The notes: generated from the letters alone by a model not told the origin. DNA of 12,762 bases from AC-37 sp045805345 (GCA_045805345.1 JBJMLK010000046.1:1-12762), one strand, 5' to 3'. Counted from the first letter of the stretch, positions 7,062-12,762 are shown. A program made the numbers and translations.

Positions 7062-8681
7062 CTACGCCTCTTGGTACTCGCCGAACTCGTCGCGCAGGAC
7101 GCCGGACACCTCGCCGATCGTGGCGTGGTCAGCCAGCGCCGCGCGGATCGGGTGGAGCAGGTTGCCCGTCCCGCGGGCCACCTCGCGCAGGTCCTCGAGC
7201 CGCGCCCTCACGGCCTCCTGGTCGCGGTCCTCCTTGAACGCCTTCAGCCGCTCCACCTGCTCGCGCTCGGACTCCGGGTCGACCTTGAGGATGTCCACGT
7301 CGTCGACGGTGTCGGTCACGTACTCGTTAACGCCCACCACCACGTCCTGCTTTATGCGGTAGCGCTCGGTGTAGCCCCAGGCGGACTCCTCCACCTCGGC
7401 GCGGATGAACGGGATCGCCTCGACAGAGCCGCCGAGCTCCTCGACCTTGTCCATCAGCTCCTGGGCGCGCTCCTCGATCTCGTCGGTCAGCGTCTCGACG
7501 AAGTACGAGCCGGCGAACGGGTCGACGGTGTCGGCGGCGCCGGACTCGTGGGCGATGATCTGCTGAGTACGCAGGGCGATGCGCGCGGCGCGCTCGGTGG
7601 GCAGCGCCAGCGCCTCGTCGAAGCCGTTGGTGTGGAGCGACTGGGTGCCGCCGCAGACCGCCGCGAACCCCTGCAGCGCAACGCGCACGATGTTGTTCTC
7701 GGGCTGCTGAGCGGCGAGGGTGACGCCGCCGGTCTGGGTGTGGAAGCGGATCGTCTGCGACTTCGGGTTCTCGGAGCCGAAGCGCTCGCGCATGATGCGC
7801 GCCCACATCCGCCGCACCGCGCGGAACTTCGCGACCTCCTGGAACACGTTGTTGTGGCCGTTGAAGAAGAACGCGAGTCGCGGCCCGAACTCGTCGACCT
7901 TCAGCCCGGCGTCGATCGCCGACTGCACGTAGGCGATCGCGTTCGAGAGCGTGAAGGCCACCTCCTGCACCGCCGAGCAGCCCTTCTCGCGCATGTGGTA
8001 GCCGGAGATCGAGATCGTGTTCCACTTGGGGATCCGCTCGCGGCAGTAGGCGAACAGGTCGGTGGTCAGGCGCATGGCCGGCACCGGCGGATAGATGAAG
8101 TTGCCCCGGGCGATGTACTCCTTGAGGATGTCGTTCTGGGTCGTGCCGCGAAGCTGCTCGGCGGGTACGCCCTGCTCCTCGCCCACGAGCTCGTAGAGCA
8201 GCAGGAGGACGGCCGCCGGGGCGTTGATCGTCATCGACGTCGACACCTGGTCGAGCGGGATCTGGTCGAACACGCGGCGCATGTCGTCGATCGAGTCGAT
8301 GGCCACGCCGGTCCGGCCGACCTCGCCGAGGCACAGCGGGTCGTCCGAGTCGCGGCCGAGCTGGGTGGGCAGGTCGAAGGCCATCGACAGCCCGGTCGAG
8401 CCATGGTCGATCAGGTAGCGGAAGCGCTCGTTGGTCTCCTTGGCCGTCGCGTACCCCGCGTACTGGCGCATCGTCCAGAGGCGAGAGCGGTACATGTCGG
8501 GATGGACCCCGCGCGTGAACGGGTACTCGCCGGGCTCGCCCAGTCGCTCCTCGAGCCCAGGTCGCACGTCGTCGGCCTCGTAGACGCGCTCGATCTCGAT
8601 CCCCGAGTCGGTGAAGTGGCGCGGATCGTCGGGCCCGACGATCGGCGCGATCGATGGCTTGTGCTCCGGGGTGGTGGCCAC
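7062..8681 (-). CDS. Methylmalonyl-CoA mutase-type acyl-CoA mutase, large (catalytic) subunit
   Basis: A 539-residue coenzyme-B12-dependent mutase barrel. Family landmarks: FTRGVHPDMYRSRLWTMRQY (about 55-74), then AGYATAKETNERF, QNDILKEYIARGNFIYPP (182-199), ISGYHMREKG (225-234), GFAAVCGGTQSLHTNGFDEAL (338-358). Tyr74, Arg192 and His229 correspond with a constant offset of 15 to Tyr89, Arg207 and His244 of the Propionibacterium enzyme. The Tyr/Arg pair holds the free carboxylate of methylmalonyl-CoA and is replaced by Phe/Gln in isobutyryl-CoA mutase, so methylmalonyl-CoA (to succinyl-CoA, propionate pathway) is the likely substrate. The C-terminal B12-binding domain with its DxHxxG motif is absent: the protein ends after the barrel and linker, so a separate small subunit is required and is not in this window. 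Start: GTG, 10 nt after TATCCT on the minus strand; reading further upstream (to 9041) would run antisense through moaD. Confidence 0.9.
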   Translation of the reverse strand: MATTPEHKPSIAPIVGPDDPRHFTDSGIEIERVYEADDVRPGLEERLGEPGEYPFTRGVHPDMYRSRLWTMRQYAGYATAKETNERFRYLIDHGSTGLSMAFDLPTQLGRDSDDPLCLGEVGRTGVAIDSIDDMRRVFDQIPLDQVSTSMTINAPAAVLLLLYELVGEEQGVPAEQLRGTTQNDILKEYIARGNFIYPPVPAMRLTTDLFAYCRERIPKWNTISISGYHMREKGCSAVQEVAFTLSNAIAYVQSAIDAGLKVDEFGPRLAFFFNGHNNVFQEVAKFRAVRRMWARIMRERFGSENPKSQTIRFHTQTGGVTLAAQQPENNIVRVALQGFAAVCGGTQSLHTNGFDEALALPTERAARIALRTQQIIAHESGAADTVDPFAGSYFVETLTDEIEERAQELMDKVEELGGSVEAIPFIRAEVEESAWGYTERYRIKQDVVVGVNEYVTDTVDDVDILKVDPESEREQVERLKAFKEDRDQEAVRARLEDLREVARGTGNLLHPIRAALADHATIGEVSGVLRDEFGEYQEA

Positions 8682-8691
8682 GGCCCTCGGA

Positions 8692-8697
8692 AGGATA
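8692..8697 (-). promoter_or_regulatory. -10-like box for the mutase gene
   Basis: TATCCT on the minus strand lies 10 nt before the GTG at 8681. TTGAGG on the same strand at 8711-8716 could be a -35 element with a short 13-nt spacer. That TTGAGG is part of the left arm of the palindrome at 8709-8759. Confidence 0.4.
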
Positions 8698-8708
8698 CGG
8701 GCCGCCCG

Positions 8709-8759
8709 ACCCTCAACCTCCCTGAAGGGGGTCTGACCCCGTTGAGGCTGGTTGAGGGT
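8709..8759. repeat. Nested palindrome centred on 8734, in the mutase/moaDE divergent promoter
   Basis: Outer arms ACCCTCAACC (8709-8718) and GGTTGAGGGT (8750-8759) are perfect reverse complements. Inner arms GGGGTC (8728-8733) and GACCCC (8735-8740) are also perfect, and both pairs share base 8734 as centre. A second GTTGAGG at 8741-8747 could replace the outer right arm. The two -10-like boxes (8692-8697 and 8772-8777) lie at almost equal distance on either side. Since neither gene's likely start point is outside the boxes, the palindrome should not be transcribed, which favours a DNA-binding site over an RNA structure. A short dispersed GGGGTCTGACCCC-type palindrome inserted here is the alternative. 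Confidence 0.7.
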
Positions 8760-8771
8760 TTGCTCGCGGTT

Positions 8772-8777
8772 TACCCT
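8772..8777 (+). promoter_or_regulatory. -10-like box for the moaDE-selA-selB operon (candidate leaderless start)
   Basis: TACCCT is followed by 7 nt and GTG at 8785. TTGAGG at 8752-8757 in the palindrome arm may serve as a -35 element with a short 14-nt spacer. This geometry selects GTG 8785 over an upstream TTG at 8752. Confidence 0.45.
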
Positions 8778-8784
8778 CCGTGTC

Positions 8785-9423
8785 GTGGAGGTCACGGTCC
8801 GGCTGTTCGCGATGCTGCGCGAGCGCGCGGGAGCACGCGAGGTGACGCTCGAGCTGCCGGATGGCGCGCGGGTGCGCGACGCCGTGGCGGCGCTCGGCGA
8901 GGTGGCCGCCGGCGTTCCGGTCGTGATGGCGGTGAACCGCGAGTACGCGCCCGAGGACGCGCCACTCGGCCCGGGCGACGAGCTGGCGCTCATCCCGCCG
9001 GTCAGCGGCGGCGCCACCGCGGTCGCCCACGCGCGCGTCACCGACGAGCCGCTCTCGCTCGACGCTCTTGCGGCGCGGGTCCGCGACCCGCGCGCCGGCG
9101 CGGTCGTGACCTTCCAGGGCGTGACGCGCGACGTCGAGCGGCTCGACTACGAGGCCTACGCCGAGATGGCCGAGGAACGGATCGCCGCCATCGTGGCCCA
9201 GGCGATCGAGCGCCACGGGCTCTGCGCGGCCGCGGCCGAGCACCGGACCGGCTCGGTGCCGCTGTCGGAGCCGAGCGTCGCGGTGGCGGTCTCGGCGCCG
9301 CACCGCGGCGAGGCGTTCGCCGGCGCGCGCGAGGTCATCGACCGGATCAAGGACGAGGCGCCGATCTGGAAGAGGGAGGTCGACGGTGGCGAGCGACGCT
9401 GGGTCGAGGGAAAGCTCCCCTGA
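8785..9423 (+). CDS. MoaD-MoaE fusion, molybdopterin synthase
   Basis: A 212-residue fusion of both molybdopterin synthase subunits, which converts cyclic pyranopterin monophosphate to molybdopterin in molybdenum cofactor synthesis. Residues 1-76 are MoaD (VTVRLFAMLRERAG..., ubiquitin-like) ending PPVSGG; the terminal Gly-Gly that must carry the thiocarboxylate is at 75-76 and is internal here. Residues about 86-212 are MoaE, with GAVVTFQGVTRD (105-116), APHRGEAF (171-178) and IKDEAPIWKRE (188-198). His173/Arg174, Lys189 and Lys196 fit the MoaE active-site residues (His103/Arg104, Lys119, Lys126 in E. coli). The loop after GVTRD looks about six residues shorter than usual. Fused MoaD-MoaE proteins (MoaX type) are known in mycobacteria. 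Start GTG 8785 is chosen because MoaD homology begins there and a TACCCT box precedes it by 7 nt. It overlaps selA by 38 nt. Confidence 0.9.
   Translation: MEVTVRLFAMLRERAGAREVTLELPDGARVRDAVAALGEVAAGVPVVMAVNREYAPEDAPLGPGDELALIPPVSGGATAVAHARVTDEPLSLDALAARVRDPRAGAVVTFQGVTRDVERLDYEAYAEMAEERIAAIVAQAIERHGLCAAAAEHRTGSVPLSEPSVAVAVSAPHRGEAFAGAREVIDRIKDEAPIWKREVDGGERRWVEGKLP
9374..9379 (+). promoter_or_regulatory. Ribosome-binding site fixing the selA start
   Basis: GGGAGG lies 6 nt before the GTG at 9386, inside the 3' end of the moaDE coding sequence. It supports the overlapping start over the internal ATG at 9551, which would remove the normal N-terminal helices of SelA. Confidence 0.6.
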
Positions 9424-10915
9424 CCTGAACGAGCGGCTGCGCGAGCTGCCGTCCGTGGAGGAGGTCGCGGCGGCGCTCGAGCGCGGCGGAGCGCCGCACG
9501 GGCCTGCGGTGGCGGCCGCCCGAGCGGCGATCGCGGCGCGGCGGGATCAGATGACGCGGGCGGCTCCCGCCGATCGGGCGCCCCTGGGTGAGGGCCCCCT
9601 GGGTGAGGGCCCCCTGGGTGGGGGCCCCGCCGATCGGGCCCCGCACGCGGATGCGCTCCTGGCCGACGCCCGCGCGCGGCTCGCCGCCGCCGACCGGCCG
9701 CGGCTGCGGCGGGTGGTGAACGCCACGGGCGTGATCGTCCATACGAACCTCGGCCGTGCGCCGCTCGCGCAGTCGGCGATCGACGCCGTGGCGGGCGCGG
9801 CCGGCGGCTATTCGAACCTCGAGTACGACCTCGAGGCCGGCGCGCGCGGCTCGCGCCAGGTCCACGTCGAGGAGCTGCTTCGCGAGCTCACGGGCGCCGA
9901 GGCCGCGCTCGTGGTCAACAACTGCGCCGCGGCCGTCCTGCTCGCCGCGGCCGCGCTCGCCGAGGGGCGCGACCTGATCGTGTCGCGCGGCCAGCTCGTG
10001 GAGATCGGCGGCTCGTTCAGGATCCCGGAGGTCGTGGCGCGATCGGGCGCGCGGCTCGTGGAGGTCGGGACCACGAACCGCACCACGCCCGCCGACTACG
10101 CGCGCGCGATCGGGCAGGGAAGCGAGCCGCGGAGCGGCGGAGTAAGCGAGCCGCGGAGCGGTGGAGTCAGCGAGCCGCGCAGCGGCGGAGTCGGCGCGAT
10201 CCTGCGCGCGCACCAGTCGAACTTCCGCACCGTCGGCTTCGTGGCCGAGGTCGACATCGAGGAGCTCTGCGGGCTGGCCGGCGACGTGCCCGTGATCGAC
10301 GACCTCGGCTCGGGCGCGCTCGCCGAGCGGATCCCGGAGCTCGCCGACGAGCCGGGCGTGCGCCGCTCGGTGGCCGCCGGGTGCGCGCTCGTCTGCTTCT
10401 CGGGCGACAAGCTGCTCGGCGGCCCGCAGGCCGGCGTGATGGTCGGCACCGAGCCCGCGATCGAGCGCTGCCGCGCGCACCCGCTGGCCCGTGCGCTGCG
10501 CATCGACAAGCTGTCGCTCGCGGCGCTCGAGGCGACGCTGCGCCTCTACCGCGACCCGGCCACCGCGGCGCGGGAGGTGCCGGTGCTGCGGATGCTCGTG
10601 GCCGGCGACGGCGAGCTGCGCGAGCGCGCCGAGGCGATGCGCGAGCGGATCACCGCGGGGGGCGTCGACGCGCGCGTGATCGACGCCACGGCGAAGGTCG
10701 GCGGCGGCGCGCTGCCGCTGCTCGAGCTCGACGGGCCCGTGTGCGCGGTGGATCCCGGGGCGCTCGGCGTGGACGAGCTGGCGCGGCGGCTGCGCGCCGG
10801 GGACCCGCCCGTGATCGGCCGCGCTCGCGAGGGCTGGCTGCTGCTCGACCCGCGCACGCTCGACGACGAGGGCGCAGGGTTGGCGGCGGCCGCTGTGGTC
10901 GGCGCCTCCGGTTAG
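9386..10915 (+). CDS. selA: L-seryl-tRNA(Sec) selenium transferase (selenocysteine synthase)
   Basis: A 509-residue PLP enzyme converting Ser-tRNA(Sec) to Sec-tRNA(Sec) with selenophosphate. The N-terminal segment LNERLRELPSVEEVAAALERGG matches the SelA N-domain. RRVVNATGVIVHTNLGRAPL (108-127), GGYSNLEYDLEAGARGSR (140-157) and FSGDKLLGGPQAG (338-350) are family landmarks; Lys342 in the last should bind PLP. The protein is somewhat longer than typical SelA (about 460-470 residues), largely through two low-complexity insertions: a PADRAP/LGEGP repeat at about 61-86, between the N-domain and the catalytic domain, and three tandem SEPRSGGV units at 246-269, between DYARAIG and ILRAHQSNFRTVGF, where other SelAs have a short loop. 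Both are in frame and probably surface exposed. selA overlaps moaDE by 38 nt and is followed 14 nt later by selB, giving one operon. Confidence 0.93.
   Translation: MASDAGSRESSPDLNERLRELPSVEEVAAALERGGAPHGPAVAAARAAIAARRDQMTRAAPADRAPLGEGPLGEGPLGGGPADRAPHADALLADARARLAAADRPRLRRVVNATGVIVHTNLGRAPLAQSAIDAVAGAAGGYSNLEYDLEAGARGSRQVHVEELLRELTGAEAALVVNNCAAAVLLAAAALAEGRDLIVSRGQLVEIGGSFRIPEVVARSGARLVEVGTTNRTTPADYARAIGQGSEPRSGGVSEPRSGGVSEPRSGGVGAILRAHQSNFRTVGFVAEVDIEELCGLAGDVPVIDDLGSGALAERIPELADEPGVRRSVAAGCALVCFSGDKLLGGPQAGVMVGTEPAIERCRAHPLARALRIDKLSLAALEATLRLYRDPATAAREVPVLRMLVAGDGELRERAEAMRERITAGGVDARVIDATAKVGGGALPLLELDGPVCAVDPGALGVDELARRLRAGDPPVIGRAREGWLLLDPRTLDDEGAGLAAAAVVGASG
9566..9639. repeat. In-frame tandem module in selA: 14-bp direct repeats flanking three 15-bp units
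   Basis: A perfect 14-bp sequence, CCCGCCGATCGGGC, occurs at 9566-9579 and 9626-9639. Between them are three 15-bp units at 9581-9595, 9596-9610 and 9611-9625, the first two identical (CCCCTGGGTGAGGGC) and the third with one A/G change. Translated, this gives ADRAP, LGEGP, LGEGP, LGGGP, ADRAP. All units are multiples of three or keep the frame, so selA remains open. Confidence 0.85.
10121..10192. repeat. Three tandem 24-bp repeats in selA, related to the intergenic copy at 601-624
   Basis: Units at 10121-10144, 10145-10168 and 10169-10192 share the core GAGCCGCG(G/C)AGCGG(C/T)GGAGT and differ at one to three positions. Each can form a small GCCGC/GCGGC hairpin; the C-to-T change in unit 2 keeps pairing as G-U. 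Each unit encodes SEPRSGGV. The fourth copy near base 610 is non-coding. Confidence 0.88.
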
Positions 10916-10929
10916 CCATCCGCTCGAAG

Positions 10930-12507
10930 ATGGCGCCGCGACGCGACGATCGACCGCCGCTCACCCTGGGCACGGCTGGGCACATCGATCACGGCAAGAC
11001 CGCCCTGGTCAATGTGCTCACCGGCAGGAACACGGATCGGCTGCCGGAGGAGCGGTCCCGCGGAATTTCGATCGAGCTGGGCTACGCGCCGCTCGATCTG
11101 CCCGGCGGCCGGCGCCTCTCCGTGGTCGACGTGCCGGGCCACGAGCGCTTCGTCCGGACGATGGTGGCCGGGGCCTCAGGCGTCGACATGTTCCTGCTCT
11201 GCGTGGCCGCCGACGACGGGGTGATGCCCCAGACGCGCGAGCACATGGCGGTGCTGCGGCGGCTCGGCGTGACCGCCGGCGTCGTGGCGATCACGAAGGC
11301 CGACCTCGGCGAGCCGGAGCTCGCGGCGGAGGAGGCCGCGGAGCTCGTGCCGGACGCCCCGGTGGTCGCCGTGTCGGCGCGCGAGCGGACCGGTCTCGAC
11401 CAGCTGCTGGCCGCGCTCGGCGACGTTGCGGCGGGCCTCCCCGGCCGCGCGCGGGACGGCGGCGAGCCGCGCCTCCACGTGGACCGCTCGTTCACGCTGC
11501 GAGGGATCGGCACGGTCGTGACCGGCACCCTGTGGTCGGGCGAGCTGGCGGCCGGCGACGCCGTGCGGATCCTGCCGCGCGGGATCGACTCCCGGGTGCG
11601 CTCGGTGCAGATCCACGACCAGGCCGTGGACCGTGCCGCCGCCGGTCAGCGGGTGGCGCTCAACCTCGCGGGCGTCGGCTGGCGCGAGCTCGGCCGCGGC
11701 GACGTGATCGCGAGCCCCGGCAGCGCCCTCCGCGGCGGCTACCTGCTCGACGCCCGGATCGAGCTGGAGGACGGAGCTCGGCCCCTGCGGCGCGGAGCGC
11801 GAGTGCACGTGCACCACGGCACGCGCGAGGCCCCAGCGCGGGTGGCGCCGCTCGAGGGTGACGCCGTGCGTCCGGGCGAGCCTGCGCTCGTGCAGCTCCG
11901 GCTCGAGGGGCCGCTGGTGGCGGCCGCCAGCGACCGTCTCATCCTGCGCCAGATCGCCCCGCCGGACACGATCGGCGGCGGCGTGGTGGTGGATCCGTCG
12001 CCGCGCAAGCACGGCGCCCGTCCCGAGGCGGTCGAACGGCTGAAGGCGATGGAGCGCGGAGAGCCGGTCGCCGACGACGACCGCTCGCCGGTGCCGGATG
12101 CCGCACGCGCGGCGCCGGCCGAGCCCGAGCCCGAGCCGCTCGACGACGCCACGCTGCAGCTGGCGGCGCTGCTCCGCTCCGACGGCGGATCGCCGCGCGC
12201 CGACGCCGACCTCGCGGCCGCGGCCGGACTCGACGAGCGCACCACGGCCGACCGCCTGCGCCGGCTCGAGCAGGCCGGGCAGGCGGTGCGCGTCGGTCGC
12301 AACCTGCACTTCCATCCCGAGCCGCTCGCCGAGCTCGAGGCGCGCGTCGTGGCGATCTGCGAGCGCGACGGCCAGGCCACCATCGCCGGCCTGCGCGACG
12401 AGCTGGGCAGCTCGCGCCGGATCGCGCAGGCGCTGCTCGAGCACCTCGACCGCGCGAAGGTCACGCGGCGCGTGGGCGACGCGCACGTGCTGCGGCGACG
12501 CGGCTAG
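10930..12507 (+). CDS. selB: Selenocysteine-specific translation elongation factor
   Basis: A 525-residue GTPase that brings Sec-tRNA(Sec) to the ribosome at UGA codons marked by a SECIS hairpin. G motifs: GHIDHGKT (17-24), RGISI (44-48, Ser47 where EF-Tu-like factors usually have Thr), DVPGH (67-71), TKAD (122-125), SAR (149-151). Domains II and III follow (about 178-355, including FTLRGIGTVVTGTLWSG). An acidic, proline-rich linker (about 386-405) leads to two winged-helix domains (about 406-462 and 465-525), the last ending SRRIAQALLEHLDRAKVTRRVGDAHVL, which matches the SECIS-binding WH4. The protein is shorter than most SelBs (about 590-630 residues), and the region of WH1-WH2 looks reduced. 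The ATG is 14 nt after the selA stop with no strong ribosome-binding site, so translation is probably coupled to selA. The open frame extends far upstream inside selA, but that part is out of frame with selA and not real. Confidence 0.93.
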   Translation: MAPRRDDRPPLTLGTAGHIDHGKTALVNVLTGRNTDRLPEERSRGISIELGYAPLDLPGGRRLSVVDVPGHERFVRTMVAGASGVDMFLLCVAADDGVMPQTREHMAVLRRLGVTAGVVAITKADLGEPELAAEEAAELVPDAPVVAVSARERTGLDQLLAALGDVAAGLPGRARDGGEPRLHVDRSFTLRGIGTVVTGTLWSGELAAGDAVRILPRGIDSRVRSVQIHDQAVDRAAAGQRVALNLAGVGWRELGRGDVIASPGSALRGGYLLDARIELEDGARPLRRGARVHVHHGTREAPARVAPLEGDAVRPGEPALVQLRLEGPLVAAASDRLILRQIAPPDTIGGGVVVDPSPRKHGARPEAVERLKAMERGEPVADDDRSPVPDAARAAPAEPEPEPLDDATLQLAALLRSDGGSPRADADLAAAAGLDERTTADRLRRLEQAGQAVRVGRNLHFHPEPLAELEARVVAICERDGQATIAGLRDELGSSRRIAQALLEHLDRAKVTRRVGDAHVLRRRG

Positions 12508-12512
12508 CCGGA

Positions 12513-12530
12513 CCGCGTGAGCCCACGCGG
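12513..12530. terminator. Hairpin between convergent selB and the right-edge gene
   Basis: CCGCGTG, loop AGCC, then CACGCGG is a perfect 7-bp stem 6 nt past the selB stop. GACCG at 12511 and CGGTC at 12534 could extend it imperfectly. There is no T tract on either strand, but its location between convergent genes fits a two-way terminator. Confidence 0.4.
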
Positions 12531-12551
12531 CTTCGGTCGCCGGCGCGCCTC

Positions 12552-12762
12552 CTACGGCCGCTGCACGAGCACGTCCGCCGAGCGCGGGTCGAGTCGCAGC
12601 CCGGTGAGTCGGGCCAGCGAGAACGGCAGCGGCGCGGCCGAGCGCAGCCGGATGAGCGTGAACGTCGGGCGGTCGAGGCGGACGACCTCGTGGAAGCCGG
12701 GGACCACGGGCGACGGCGGCCGGGGCGGGGTGGGGGTCTGCCCGGCCCGGCGCTCGGCCACC
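12552..12762 (-). CDS. C-terminal end of an unrecognised protein (cut by window edge)
   Basis: The last 69 or so codons of a minus-strand gene, ending TAG at 12552-12554. The visible protein is AERRAGQTPTPPRPPSPV (a proline-rich linker) followed by a compact tail, FHEVVRLDRPTFTLIRLRS and LTGLRLDPRSADVLVQRP. A GTG at 12761 could serve as a start, but a proline-rich beginning with no ribosome-binding site visible makes it more likely that the gene continues beyond the window. I do not recognise the family. The gene converges on selB, leaving 44 nt between stop codons. Confidence 0.5.
   Translation of the reverse strand, partial: VAERRAGQTPTPPRPPSPVVPGFHEVVRLDRPTFTLIRLRSAAPLPFSLARLTGLRLDPRSADVLVQRP

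Noticed and set aside
4306..7362. 1018-codon open frame antisense to the acylase and running into the mutase
   Set aside because: The acylase and the mutase are both clear protein families on the opposite strand; this frame is low in complexity (Val/Arg/His/Ala) and has no motif.
8709..8759. Moco riboswitch or transcription terminator before moaDE
   Set aside because: The likely start points (about 8685 minus, 8785 plus) put the palindrome outside both transcripts; no gene ends there and no Moco-riboswitch consensus was recognised.
8682..9041. N-terminal extension of the mutase to 9041
   Set aside because: It would run antisense through most of the MoaD coding region and adds Ser/Thr/Pro/Arg-rich sequence without homology; the mutase family begins near VATTPEHKPS.
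10121..10192. CRISPR array
   Set aside because: The units are directly adjacent with no spacers, lie inside an open selA frame, and no cas gene is present.
10381..10929. N-terminal extension of selB back to 10381
   Set aside because: This part overlaps selA in another frame and is extremely Arg-rich; SelB homology begins at the GTPase domain just after ATG 10930.

Overview
The window is about 12.8 kb of very GC-rich DNA with dense, non-repetitive gene content. High GC, arginine/alanine-rich and lysine-poor proteins, GTG starts, a DUF2342 zincin and a secreted protein with repeated 'DAAGN...IDRTPP' modules together suggest a high-GC Gram-positive, most likely an actinobacterium of the Thermoleophilia (Solirubrobacterales-like) type. 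That assignment is inferred from protein character; no rRNA is present to prove it.

Layout, left to right. (1) 1-525, minus: 5' part of a DUF2342-family zinc metalloprotease, running off the left edge. (2) 526-790: a divergent promoter region rich in direct and inverted repeats. (3) 791-1282, plus: DUF1360 protein. (4) 1497-4289, plus: 930-residue secreted Ig-like protein. (5) 4303-6771, minus: secreted penicillin-amidase-family (S45) acylase of the aculeacin/AHL-acylase type, tail to tail with the previous gene. (6) 6797-7027, plus: 76-residue membrane protein, head to head with the acylase and only 25 bp away. (7) 7062-8681, minus: B12-dependent acyl-CoA mutase catalytic subunit of methylmalonyl-CoA type. 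(8) 8785-12507, plus: an operon of a MoaD-MoaE fusion (molybdopterin synthase), selA and selB (selenocysteine synthesis and insertion). (9) 12552-12762, minus: the 3' end of an unrecognised gene.

The clearest functional unit is moaD/E-selA-selB. It pairs molybdopterin synthase with the selenocysteine machinery, as expected if the organism makes a Mo/W- and Sec-dependent enzyme such as formate dehydrogenase. That enzyme, selC (tRNA-Sec) and selD are not in the window.

The main unexplained signals are at the DNA level. Most genes that open a transcript have a TANNNT -10-like box 2-10 nt before the start codon, suggesting leaderless or nearly leaderless mRNAs. The mutase/moaDE divergent promoter is built almost symmetrically around a nested palindrome centred on base 8734. 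The acylase and membrane-protein promoters appear to share one 10-bp pair of overlapping back-to-back -10 boxes. A 24-bp GC-rich hairpin repeat occurs three times in tandem, in frame, inside selA and once more in the intergenic region near base 610. A second in-frame tandem module lies in the N-terminal part of selA. I found no mobile element, CRISPR array, tRNA or rRNA.
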